Assembly (NCBI GenBank): GCA_029260555.1
Contig: JAJDCZ010000058.1
Coordinates: 1-64,000 of the forward strand
From: Phycisphaerales bacterium
GTDB lineage: Bacteria > Planctomycetota > Phycisphaerae > Phycisphaerales > UBA1924
Length of the DNA: 64,000 nucleotides
Direction of reading: 5' to 3'
Made by a program: the position numbers and the translations under genes. The first letter of the stretch is position 1; each line of letters begins with the position of its first letter. Positions 42,755 to 51,863 of this stretch are shown piece by piece. Under the pieces are notes generated by a model. It saw only the letters and a list, made by a program, of their open reading frames with translations, was not told the origin of the DNA and searched no databases.

Positions 42755-45700
42755 ATGAGTCGAAAAGCAAAGGGTTCGGGCGGGGCTGGGGGAGCGGGAG
42801 CTGGTCACACGCGTGGGCCATTGCGAAGGCGATTATTTGGTCATCGACTGGGGCGGGAGTGGCGTTTGGTGATTCGGTTTGCGATTGCGGTGCCTTTGAT
42901 TGGGATCGCGGTATATCTGATTGTGACACAGAGCTTTGTGACCAAGGCTGTGGTTTTGTCCAGGCTTGAATCGGCGTTTGGTCTGGAGATTCAGGCGGAT
43001 CATGTTTTCATCAGGCGTGATGGGGTTCTGGTGCTTGTTGATGTTGTGGCGCGGGCACCGGGGGTGGCGAGTCAGGCGGGGACGATTTTTGAGGTGCATG
43101 AAGCGAAAATTGAGATGGACTGGGGTGCGCTAATCATGGGTGGTGGCGGGGTGGGGATCGGGCAGATCACGCTGGTCAAACCGGTTTTGCGTGTGAGTCA
43201 ATCGAGCAAGACGGGTCGTTTGACGCTGGCGGAGATGGACTGGCCAAGTGGATCTGGTGGTGGGGGAGGAGGGAGGGGGGGGCTTCCCAAGATTGTTGCT
43301 GAGGAGGGGATCGTTGAGCTGGGCGAGCATGAAGGTGAGCATTACACGGTGCTCAAGAGATTGAATCTGAAGGGGAGTCTTGATCCAAACGCATTGGCAG
43401 GCGACGGGGTGTATGACTTGAAGCTTGAGCAGATCAGTGGTGTACGGGGGATGCCTTTTGAGGGCAAGCCGATTCGGTTTGTTGGTCAGATCACACCTGA
43501 GGATGTCACGGTTGACCTGATGGATATTGCGCTTGATACCTGGGATGAAAGAGCGATTCCAAGTTTGATGCGCAAGCAGTTTTCTCAGCTGGAGCTTGCG
43601 GGTCAGATTTCGACAGCTCGCGTGCGGTATCACCAGGCGTCGGGTCTTGCGGATGTGTCGATTCGTCTTGATGGTGTGGGGTTGAACTTGCCATTGGGTG
43701 CTGGGGATGATGGGCTGAGGATCCCGGAGCTTCGTCCGTTTGGTTCGCTCAGCGGCATGGTGCTCTGGCTATACGATCCTGCGGCGTTGGAAGACGAAGC
43801 GGGCAAGCCTGACAAGCGGATGCGTCTGGAGCAGGTCTTTGGGACGATTGAGTTTCGTGGGCAAAAAACACAGGTGATCGCAGAGGGATTGCTGGAGGAT
43901 TTGCCTTACAAAATCGACATGACCTATGACGGGACCAGTTCGGAGGCGCCGTTTACTGCGTCTTTGAATATCACCAACTACGAGGTGACAGCTCAGACGA
44001 AGCTCCATCCATTTTTGCCAGTGCAGGTGCGTCAGCAGCTGGCGATGTTTTCCGGGCCGAGTGCAAGGATTCTGGCAGCGAATGTAAATCTCAAGCGTGG
44101 CGAGCCTGTAGAGGGCAAGGTGGGTGAGTTTGAGTACAACGGGTTTGTGCAGTTTGACAAGGGGGCGGCATCGTACAAGTTTTTCCCGTATCCATTTACC
44201 GAGCTTGCGGGTCGGATCGATTTCAACAAAGAGAAGGTTTCGATTCTGGAAGTTTCGGGCAAGGGGCCTACGGGTGCAAGGCTGATTGTTTCGGGGCAGG
44301 TGTTGGAGCCGGCGGGCGACTCGACACTGGATCTGGATCTTCGGCTGCTTGATGTTCCCATGGATACGCCGCTGTTCAACGCGATTGGTGAAGAGAAGGC
44401 GCAGCTGCTGGAACAGCTGTTTTCCAAGGCTGGGTACAGTGAACTTATTGAGCTTGGTTTGATCTTGGGGGCAGAAGCAAACGCAAAGGCTGGCCCGGAA
44501 GCTGCGGGCGAGTTGGCAAAGATGACACAAAGGCTTCGCGAGGAGCGCAGCGGGTTGATGCGGTTTGAGCTGGGCGGGGTTGCTCGTCAGATTTCCATTG
44601 AGCTTCATGGCGATCTCATGGAGGACCGTCCGCTTGATGCATCGTGGTCGCAGCGCATTGAGATTCAGTTGCCTGAGGTGGGGATTCTGGCGGAGATGTT
44701 TCAGTATCCGATCATTGGTCAAGGCGTGAGGATCGTGATTAGTTCAGATCGCATTGAGCTTGAGCAGGGTGAGTATGCGAGTTTGAGTGGTCATCCTGTA
44801 GAGGTGAAGGCATCGGCAAAGCAGTATCAGATTGGTTCGGAGGTGGGCTTTGAGCCGAGCATTTTGATACATGCTGATGCGATTGATCTGGACCCGCTTT
44901 TGATTCATGCGATCCAGGAGCCTGAGGGTTTTAGTCTCAGGCAGATGTTGACGGACTTTTCGATGCGGGGAGCGGTGGGCTGTGGTGTCACGATTCTGGA
45001 AAGGGATACGGGCGAGATCGGTTTTGATGTAACGATCGCGGTTGCAGATGTATCAGCGGTGCCTAGCACAACAGAGGGTGAAGGCAAGGTTGAAATCGCT
45101 GGTATTGACGGGACGATCAGGATTAATGAGCGCGGGCTGGAGCTGAGCATTGAGGGCAAGGCATCGTCACGCGAGCATGTGGGGAGCGGGTTTTTGGATC
45201 GACCTGTGAGCGTGCAGGCGCAGATCTTGTTTGAGGATGTGCGACAAGGGGTGGAGGGGTCGCATCGCGTGAATGTTTTGGCGCAGGGGGTTTCACTTGA
45301 GATGGAGCTTGAGGATGTGGCTGGGGTCTTTTCGAGTGAGGCAGGTGAATGGATTGAGCAAACGCGGGCTGAGAGGGAGCCTCGGGGCGTGGTGGATCTG
45401 GGTGTAGAGATCTGGGGCCAGGGCGAGGAACCGGGAGCGATTCGGGTTGTGCTTGAACAGCTTGAGGAGGTGTCGTTTGATGTGTTCGGGGATCGGCTGG
45501 CGTTGAGCGATTGTGCGGGGGCGATAGAGCTTGAGCTTGGAAAGGCGGGGGTGCTTCGGGCGCGTGAGTTTGGTTCGAGCTTGAAGTATGGGAATGTGGA
45601 TGATGCGAAGCTTTCAGCGCAAGGGGAGGTGCCTATGGGGCAATGGAAAGCGGGGGAGTTTGACAGGTTCAAGCTTGAGCCGATGGTGGTGCGGATTGGA

Positions 45701-47377
45701 GGGGCACGGTTTGAGTGGACTTTGCTGGAGAGGCTATTGGGGAAGATCGCGGGGGGCAGGGCGCATGATGTGTATGAGTCGCTTGAGCCTCGGGGTCGAT
45801 TTGATCTGGAGTTGAGCCTTGCACCCGGGCAGGAAGGCTTACAAGAGGCAGAAACAGAGACGAAAGGCGATGTGGGCGTGCAGCTGGTGGATTTTTCGCG
45901 GTTGGAAACAGAGCTTGTGATCGAGCCTGCGAGTTTGACGATTCAGAGGGGAGGGCGATCTCTGGAAGTGGGCCAGATTGCAGGGCAGATTGTATTGACG
46001 GAGGAGATGGGGCGTGTGGTGGGGCTGACTGGTGAGGGTGAGGGGTGGTCATTTGGTGTGGATGGTTCGTGGGATGGCGGGCTGGGCATGCCACTGGGCG
46101 AGGCGGAGTTGAACTTTTCGTTGCAGGGTGAACATGGTCAGGACGATTTGCTGGCGCTCTTGCCGGATTCGGTAGGCGGTGTTCTTGATGAGCTTGATGC
46201 CCGAATCCTGGGGCCTGTGTCATTTGAGCGGGGGCGGTTTACGAGGCTGCGTGTTGAGGGTGCTGATGAAGAAGCTATGGCAGGGGGGGATAATTTTGAG
46301 ACGCGCATGTCAGGGAAGCTTTTGTTTGAGGATGCCTCGATTAATGTTGGGCTGGAAGTGACCGAGGCGCGTGGGTGGATGGGCGTGGTGGTACATGATC
46401 CGGGCGGGGGCGGGGCGGGAGATTTTGAGATTGATCTGGTTGCTGACAGGCTTAAGGCTGCGGGGGTGCAGTTGACGCATGGGGTGATGCGTATTGAGGG
46501 GACGGGGAGTCTGACGGAGGAAGGGTCGGGTGTGAAGATATTCGTGCCTTTGCTGGCAGCGGATTGTTATGGCGGGCGGATCAGTGCTGAGGCTGTGGTC
46601 GGTTCGCCAGGCCGGGATCAAGAGGGCAAGCAGGCGCAGGCGACATACGAGACGACGATTCGGTTGGCGGGGGTGGCGCTTGATCCGGTGGTGCATGATG
46701 TGAGTCTGTCGCAAGATGAAGGCAGCAGTACTCAAGAGGGTGAGCCTGCAGACGGTGCTGTTGAACACATTGATCATGGGGCGAAGCTGGATGCCTTTTT
46801 GACGCTACGGGGGGTGGTGGGCGATGACAGCTTGCGGACGGGGCGTGGTTCGTTTCGGATATTTGGTGGCCGGGTTGTGGATCGTCCCTTGTTGTTGCCA
46901 ATGATTGAAGTCTCGAATCTGGCGATTCCTACTGGTGAGGGGCTGGATTATGTGGAATCATGGCTGTTTGTTAATGGGTCGACGGTGACTTTTGAGTCGA
47001 TATCTGCGTTTTCCAGGAGTCTGGCGGTGTTTGGTTTTGGCACGATGGAGTGGCCCGGGCTGGAACTGGACCTACGGTTCAAGACCAAGGCAGCGCGTCC
47101 GATCCCGGTGATCTCCAGACTCATGGACCAGATTCGGGATGAGCTCTTGCTGATCAGGGTGACAGGTCAACTTGGCAAACAGGAGGCGAGCGTTGAACAG
47201 TTCACATCAGCCCGGAGGCTGATCGGACTTGCTCTTGGAGATTCACAAGCGGTGGAGCACGAAAGGCTTCTGGAGATTGAAAAACGGGCTCGGCACAAGC
47301 GCAGGCGGGGGCGGATGCTGGGCTTTTCAGATAGAAAGATGAAAGCGGTTGCGGGCGTGAAGCACGCACCGAACTAG
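42755..47377 (+). CDS. Very large AsmA-like membrane-anchored protein
   Basis: 1540 residues: a Gly-rich basic N-terminus, one membrane anchor (about 38-58, RLVIRFAIAVPLIGIAVYLI), then a long periplasmic beta-rich body. The start of the body (LESAFGLEIQADHVFIRRDG) and the end (FRIFGGRVVDRPLLLPMIEVSNLAIP, quoted in parts: FGGRVVDRPLL and MIEVSNLAIP) resemble AsmA/YhdP/TamB-type proteins, whose repeating-groove fold forms bridges for phospholipid transport between the two membranes. The C-terminal domain includes TFESISAFSRSLAVFGFG. Function is inferred from family and size. The next gene starts 23 bases downstream. Alternative: an outer-membrane biogenesis factor unrelated to lipids. Confidence 0.7.
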   Translation: MSRKAKGSGGAGGAGAGHTRGPLRRRLFGHRLGREWRLVIRFAIAVPLIGIAVYLIVTQSFVTKAVVLSRLESAFGLEIQADHVFIRRDGVLVLVDVVARAPGVASQAGTIFEVHEAKIEMDWGALIMGGGGVGIGQITLVKPVLRVSQSSKTGRLTLAEMDWPSGSGGGGGGRGGLPKIVAEEGIVELGEHEGEHYTVLKRLNLKGSLDPNALAGDGVYDLKLEQISGVRGMPFEGKPIRFVGQITPEDVTVDLMDIALDTWDERAIPSLMRKQFSQLELAGQISTARVRYHQASGLADVSIRLDGVGLNLPLGAGDDGLRIPELRPFGSLSGMVLWLYDPAALEDEAGKPDKRMRLEQVFGTIEFRGQKTQVIAEGLLEDLPYKIDMTYDGTSSEAPFTASLNITNYEVTAQTKLHPFLPVQVRQQLAMFSGPSARILAANVNLKRGEPVEGKVGEFEYNGFVQFDKGAASYKFFPYPFTELAGRIDFNKEKVSILEVSGKGPTGARLIVSGQVLEPAGDSTLDLDLRLLDVPMDTPLFNAIGEEKAQLLEQLFSKAGYSELIELGLILGAEANAKAGPEAAGELAKMTQRLREERSGLMRFELGGVARQISIELHGDLMEDRPLDASWSQRIEIQLPEVGILAEMFQYPIIGQGVRIVISSDRIELEQGEYASLSGHPVEVKASAKQYQIGSEVGFEPSILIHADAIDLDPLLIHAIQEPEGFSLRQMLTDFSMRGAVGCGVTILERDTGEIGFDVTIAVADVSAVPSTTEGEGKVEIAGIDGTIRINERGLELSIEGKASSREHVGSGFLDRPVSVQAQILFEDVRQGVEGSHRVNVLAQGVSLEMELEDVAGVFSSEAGEWIEQTRAEREPRGVVDLGVEIWGQGEEPGAIRVVLEQLEEVSFDVFGDRLALSDCAGAIELELGKAGVLRAREFGSSLKYGNVDDAKLSAQGEVPMGQWKAGEFDRFKLEPMVVRIGGARFEWTLLERLLGKIAGGRAHDVYESLEPRGRFDLELSLAPGQEGLQEAETETKGDVGVQLVDFSRLETELVIEPASLTIQRGGRSLEVGQIAGQIVLTEEMGRVVGLTGEGEGWSFGVDGSWDGGLGMPLGEAELNFSLQGEHGQDDLLALLPDSVGGVLDELDARILGPVSFERGRFTRLRVEGADEEAMAGGDNFETRMSGKLLFEDASINVGLEVTEARGWMGVVVHDPGGGGAGDFEIDLVADRLKAAGVQLTHGVMRIEGTGSLTEEGSGVKIFVPLLAADCYGGRISAEAVVGSPGRDQEGKQAQATYETTIRLAGVALDPVVHDVSLSQDEGSSTQEGEPADGAVEHIDHGAKLDAFLTLRGVVGDDSLRTGRGSFRIFGGRVVDRPLLLPMIEVSNLAIPTGEGLDYVESWLFVNGSTVTFESISAFSRSLAVFGFGTMEWPGLELDLRFKTKAARPIPVISRLMDQIRDELLLIRVTGQLGKQEASVEQFTSARRLIGLALGDSQAVEHERLLEIEKRARHKRRRGRMLGFSDRKMKAVAGVKHAPN

Positions 47378-47399
47378 CCAAAGGAAGGCAATCAGTATA

Positions 47400-48518
47400 A
47401 TGAAGAAGGATCATAGTAGGCAGGAGATTGACCCCGAAGCGATCGTTCCCGCAGAGGTTGAATCACCCCCTGAAAAAGCATCTCAGCTGCGCGCTGATGA
47501 TGAGGACATCGTCGAGGCTCTCAACGGGCTGATCGAACGGGTCGCGGGCGAGACCGAGAGCTTTGACAGACGGCTGGTGCGCGAACTGATGACCGCAGCA
47601 CTGAAACTTATTCCCGATGGGCGTGATACGGGCGAGCTGAAGCTGATGACCGCAGCGATCAAGGAACTGCGTTACGCCTATCGCGTGTTTGGTGATTATC
47701 CCGAGCCTCACAAAGTGACGATCTTTGGGTCAGCGCGGACGAACAAGGATCATCCGGATTATCTGGCTGCGATTGATTTTGGGCGGGAGATGGCGCAGGC
47801 GGGGTGGATGATCATTACGGGCGCTGGGGGAGGGATCATGGAGGCGGGGCATGTGGGACCCGGGCGTGAGGCGAGCTTTGGGGTGGCGATTCGGCTGCCG
47901 TTTGAAACCACCGCGAACGAGGTTATCGCAGGCGATGAAAAGCTGATCCATTTCCGGTATTTCTTTACACGAAAGCTGATGTTTTTGAGTCAGGCTGAGG
48001 CGGTGGTGCTTTTCCCGGGCGGCTTTGGCACGCTTGATGAAGCCTACGAAACTTTGACGCTGGTGCAGACGGGCAAGGCTTCGCCTGTGCCGATCGTTAT
48101 GGTTGAGGGTGTGGGTGGGTGCTACTGGAGGCAGTGGGAAGAGACCGTGCGGATCAATCTGCTTTCGCGGGGGTTGATTGGCGAGGATGATCTGCATCTG
48201 TATCACATCGCTAGCGATCCTGCGGATGCTGTGGAGCACATTTTGAAGTTTTATCGCAACTATCACTCATCGCGGTATGTGCGTGATGATTTTGTGATCC
48301 GACTCAGGCACAAGATTGATGATGCTGGAGTTGCTGCGCTGAACGACGAGTTTGCGAACATTGTCAAGGAAGGTTCGATTGTGCAGCGTGGGGCTTATGA
48401 TGTGGAGACAGAGCATCGGGATCTGCCTCGCATTGCCTTTACGCACACACGAAACAACTTCGGCAAGGTGCGTCAGTTGATTGACCGCATCAACGAGATT
48501 GCTCCGGCAGCCTTGTAA
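47400..48518 (+). CDS. LOG family protein, long form
   Basis: 372 residues with an N-terminal helical extension (first about 100) before the LOG core. The core is TIFGSARTNKDHPDY, GAGGGIMEAG and PGGFGTLDE at 206-214, then a C-terminal part (about 280-372) not found in short LOG proteins. The domain order resembles the nucleotide-cleaving PpnN type, though PpnN is longer. It lies 23 bases after the AsmA-like gene and is followed within two bases by the lipoprotein gene, so it is part of a + strand run. Substrate unknown. Confidence 0.85.
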   Translation: MKKDHSRQEIDPEAIVPAEVESPPEKASQLRADDEDIVEALNGLIERVAGETESFDRRLVRELMTAALKLIPDGRDTGELKLMTAAIKELRYAYRVFGDYPEPHKVTIFGSARTNKDHPDYLAAIDFGREMAQAGWMIITGAGGGIMEAGHVGPGREASFGVAIRLPFETTANEVIAGDEKLIHFRYFFTRKLMFLSQAEAVVLFPGGFGTLDEAYETLTLVQTGKASPVPIVMVEGVGGCYWRQWEETVRINLLSRGLIGEDDLHLYHIASDPADAVEHILKFYRNYHSSRYVRDDFVIRLRHKIDDAGVAALNDEFANIVKEGSIVQRGAYDVETEHRDLPRIAFTHTRNNFGKVRQLIDRINEIAPAAL

Positions 48519-48519
48519 C

Positions 48520-49503
48520 ATGATGTGCTGGGCAGCGGACACCTTGAAACTGACACGCGATGGTGTGCAGCACGCATTGCTGGTGAGCGCGGCATTGAGT
48601 GTGTGGATATGTGTGTCTGGGTGCAGCGGCGGGGGGCAAGAGGCTGAGGTTGTCGATGAGACGCAGATGCCTTACTCACATGCCATGGCACGGGGGCTTG
48701 AGGTGCGATGGTGGCTGGTGCAGGATGGTTCAGAGCTTGGCGCAGCACTGGCGGAGTATCAGGTGCCGGTGCCTGCAGCGGATGCGGAGATGGTCACGCG
48801 CTGGCGGGCCAATGGTTTTCGGCTGGTGATGGTGCCAGTCGAGGATCTGACAGCATTGCGAAGTGCGATTGCGGGGCGTGTGAATCGACAGTGGTTTGGT
48901 GAAAGGCCCAGATGGACGGTTGCGATTGATGGGCCTCGGATTGGCAGCGGTTCGGTGCTTTCGCTGGAATCCGGACCATTGAGAGTGTCTACGGGTTGGC
49001 TGAGACTTTTGCTTCGCGAGTGGGCTCAGCCGACAGCGGATGATGATCGGGTTGATGGAGCGCTGGTGCGTGTTGAGCTGGTGCCTCAGTATCATGAATC
49101 AGGCCGGGATCTTGGACCACGCGGTTTGCTTGAGCCTTTGGGGGTGGGGGGGGAAGACCCGATGCAAAGCGGGCAGGTTTTTGACACACTGAAGCTTGAT
49201 CTGGAGCTACGCTCTGGCATGGCATGTTTGATTGTTCCCGAGTCGCCGATCGTTGAATGGCAGGGGGTTGAGTCTGAGGGTGAGAACCGAGAAGAAGAAG
49301 ATTCAGAAGAGAGTGCTGACGAAGGGGGTGATATTTTTGGACCTCCCGGGCCAGCGGTGCGGACGATTGGTGCGGGGATGTTGTGTGGGGGGGGTCAGCG
49401 TGCGGTGGTGGTGTTGGTGCCTCGGGTTCCGGAGCGGTTTTCGCTGTTTGAGCGCGTGAGTGGGAGGGGTGATGTTGGGGATGGGGGGGGTGGGGTGCGA
49501 TGA
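48520..49503 (+). CDS. Lipoprotein of unknown function
   Basis: About 327 residues. After the first about 15 residues a hydrophobic segment (HALLVSAALSVWICVSGC) ends in a lipobox-like VSGC, so a lipoprotein is likely. The mature part shows no motif I recognise; it contains a region of alternating strands (RWTVAIDGPRIGSGSVL) and a C-terminal acidic patch (EEEDSEES). ATG at 48520 or 48523 is chosen, directly after the LOG stop; a reading from 48481 would overlap the LOG gene by 38 bases. It overlaps the antiporter gene by four bases (ATGA), so the two are coupled. Confidence 0.65.
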   Translation: MMCWAADTLKLTRDGVQHALLVSAALSVWICVSGCSGGGQEAEVVDETQMPYSHAMARGLEVRWWLVQDGSELGAALAEYQVPVPAADAEMVTRWRANGFRLVMVPVEDLTALRSAIAGRVNRQWFGERPRWTVAIDGPRIGSGSVLSLESGPLRVSTGWLRLLLREWAQPTADDDRVDGALVRVELVPQYHESGRDLGPRGLLEPLGVGGEDPMQSGQVFDTLKLDLELRSGMACLIVPESPIVEWQGVESEGENREEEDSEESADEGGDIFGPPGPAVRTIGAGMLCGGGQRAVVVLVPRVPERFSLFERVSGRGDVGDGGGGVR

Positions 49504-50465
49504 GTTTGGGACTGGCACTTGGTGCGGTGATTCTTGGGTTGGGGCTTTTGTATATTGGGGCTGAGGTGCTTTTAAAGGGTGCTGTGGGATTGGCAAAGCG
49601 GCTGGGGGTTTCACCATTTGTAATTGGATTGACGATTGTGGCACTGGGGACGAGTGCGCCCGAGTGGTTTGCAGGCGTGGGGGCGGTGCTCAAGGGTCAG
49701 CCTGACATCAACATGGGCAATGTTGTGGGTTCGAACATCGCCAATATTTTATTGATACTGGGAGCGACTGCGGTGGTGTGTCCGATTCCGACGATCACGC
49801 GCTATGTCAAGCGCGAAGTTCCGATTGTGATTGCGGTCGCGGTAGTCGGGTTTTTGATGATGCTGGACAGGGAGATTTCGCGGGTTGATGGCTTGCTGTT
49901 GCTGTTGATGCTGGGGACATTTTTGTACTGGAGCTATCGCCAGAGCCGGGTTGATGCTGAGCTATTGGCTATGGAGATTGCAGCGTCTGACAAGCCTGTG
50001 GTTATCAAAGGACCGGGAGCGGTATTTGCGGGGGTGGCGTTTACGATCGTGGGGGTGGTGGTGTTGTCGGTGGGGGCAGAGGTGATGGTGAATGGTGCGG
50101 TTGAACTGGCCCGGGAGTTTGGTGTCTCAGAACAGGTGATCGGCAAGACGCTGGTGGCGTTTGGGACCTCGGTGCCTGAGCTTGCAACATCGCTGGTGGC
50201 TGCGTTACGCAAGCAGCCTGATATTGCGGTGGGGAATGTTCTGGGATCAAATATTTTCAATATCACACTGGTGCTTGGCACAACGAGCCTGATTGATCCC
50301 TTGCCGGTGCAGGATGTGGTTTTATTTATGGATATGCCCGTGGTGCTGGTGGCAAGCATGGCGTGTGTGCCGATCATGCTTATCGGTCGGTGTATCAGCC
50401 GATGGGAGGGTATTTTGTTACTCGCAGGGTACCTGGTTTACATAGGTGTTTCATTCGTGCGCTAG
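49500..50465 (+). CDS. Ca2+/Na+ antiporter, CaCA (YrbG-like) family
   Basis: 321-residue inner-membrane exchanger with ten or so membrane segments and the two inverted alpha repeats of the family. First repeat: GTSAPEW (50-56) with GNVVGSNIAN (73-82). Second repeat: GTSVPEL from G222 with GNVLGSNIFN after it. These carry the acidic and Asn/Ser residues that coordinate Ca2+ and Na+ (E55 and E227). A single cytosolic loop of moderate length separates the halves. It follows the lipoprotein gene with a 4-base overlap. Confidence 0.94.
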   Translation: MSLGLALGAVILGLGLLYIGAEVLLKGAVGLAKRLGVSPFVIGLTIVALGTSAPEWFAGVGAVLKGQPDINMGNVVGSNIANILLILGATAVVCPIPTITRYVKREVPIVIAVAVVGFLMMLDREISRVDGLLLLLMLGTFLYWSYRQSRVDAELLAMEIAASDKPVVIKGPGAVFAGVAFTIVGVVVLSVGAEVMVNGAVELAREFGVSEQVIGKTLVAFGTSVPELATSLVAALRKQPDIAVGNVLGSNIFNITLVLGTTSLIDPLPVQDVVLFMDMPVVLVASMACVPIMLIGRCISRWEGILLLAGYLVYIGVSFVR

Positions 50466-50537
50466 AAGCCACCATCACAGCGAATGGTCCAACTCTTGAT
50501 TATGAATGTCCGATGATGGACGAATCAGGAGTAGTGG

Positions 50538-51812
50538 ATGCTGAGAGTTCCCATCAATCTGGCTCAGGCGGGCATGGTCCTTGCACTGCCTATCTATCAC
50601 CCAAAGCGGTCCGATACTGTGCTTTTGAATGCTGATGTGGAGCTTGAATATCGCATTATAAAAAGGCTGGAGGATCAGCTGGTTCACGAGGTGTGGATTC
50701 GTTATCCCGGGCTGGAGTTGTTGAGCCGGTACATTGATCCCAAGGTGATCAAATCTCAAGCAGAGATTGCGGGGCATGTTGGTGCTGCGATCGAGCAGGT
50801 GACGAGCCAGGCATCAAGCGAGCTGGATTTCAGCTCTTATCAGCGTTCAATCGTGGGGTTGATCGAAGGGTTGATTGAGAATCCCAAAGCGGCGCTGTTC
50901 GTGCAGGAGATGGGCGATCGTGACAAGCCGGGGCTTCAGCATGGGGCGACGGTGTCGGTTTTGAGCGTGCTGATCGGGCTGCGGATTGAGGATTATGTGG
51001 TCAATCAGCGTGCTCGGCTGGTGGGTTGGCGTGCGAAGGATCTGTCGAGTCTTGGCGTGGGGGGGATGCTTCACGATTTGGGGATGCTCAAGCTCGAGAA
51101 AGAGGTGCGCAGCCGATGGAATAAGATGCACGATGAGGAGGATCAGCAATGGCGGGCGCATGTTCGCTTTGGATACAAAATGATCCAGGGCGCAGTTGAG
51201 CCTAGCGCAGCATCTGCGGTGCTCCATCATCATCAGCGATTTGATGGCACGGGATTTCCATTACGGAAACTACTGGACGGGAGGCGTGTGCCACTCAAGG
51301 GCAAGGAGATTCATATCTTTGCCAGGATCGTTGCGGCTGCGGATTTGTTTGATCGTCTGAGGCATCCAGTTGAGGGTGTGGACGAGAAGCCGGTGCCGAT
51401 GGTTCGTGTGCTTCGACAGATTCAGCAGGAGCCATATTGCAACTGGCTGGACCCGGTGGTGGTGTCGGGGTTGCTGTCGGTTGTGCCGCCTTATGTTCCG
51501 GGTTCGATGGTCGAGCTATCTAATGGAGTGAAGGGCGTGGTGGTGGCGTGGAATCCTCAGGATCCGTGTCGCCCGGTTGTGCAGCGGCTTGATGATCTGG
51601 ACCCAAAGCGTCATTCGCGTTTTGACGAGCCGCCGGAGCTTTACGATCTGGGCGAGTGGCCGGATATGTGCGTGGTTCGAGCTGAGGATCAGTATGTTGA
51701 AGCTGACAACTTTTATAAATCACATGATCATCAGTATGACATTCGCCAGATTCAGCGTGCGATGTTTGGCAGCGTAGATCCGGCAACCACGCCTCCCAAA
51801 GCCAGCGCATGA
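50538..51812 (+). CDS. HD-GYP domain protein (putative c-di-GMP phosphodiesterase)
   Basis: 424-residue soluble protein. The HD-GYP core is visible: H135 (QHGATVSVLS), H179-D180 (MLHDLGML), H208 (AHVRFGYKMI), then HHHQRFDGTGFP (230-241), where the signature GYP reads GFP, and D at AAADLFDRL. Such enzymes hydrolyse cyclic di-GMP. The N-terminal 100 residues are not a receiver domain and look like a DUF3391-type segment. About 80 residues follow the domain (GVKGVVVAWNPQDPCRP). SD AGGAG lies near the start. It converges with the HlyD gene with a 51-base gap. Confidence 0.88.
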   Translation: MLRVPINLAQAGMVLALPIYHPKRSDTVLLNADVELEYRIIKRLEDQLVHEVWIRYPGLELLSRYIDPKVIKSQAEIAGHVGAAIEQVTSQASSELDFSSYQRSIVGLIEGLIENPKAALFVQEMGDRDKPGLQHGATVSVLSVLIGLRIEDYVVNQRARLVGWRAKDLSSLGVGGMLHDLGMLKLEKEVRSRWNKMHDEEDQQWRAHVRFGYKMIQGAVEPSAASAVLHHHQRFDGTGFPLRKLLDGRRVPLKGKEIHIFARIVAAADLFDRLRHPVEGVDEKPVPMVRVLRQIQQEPYCNWLDPVVVSGLLSVVPPYVPGSMVELSNGVKGVVVAWNPQDPCRPVVQRLDDLDPKRHSRFDEPPELYDLGEWPDMCVVRAEDQYVEADNFYKSHDHQYDIRQIQRAMFGSVDPATTPPKASA

Positions 51813-51863
51813 CCTCTGGGCATCATTTCTTTGCATAAGTGACCGAGGCTGCACATGAGTGCG

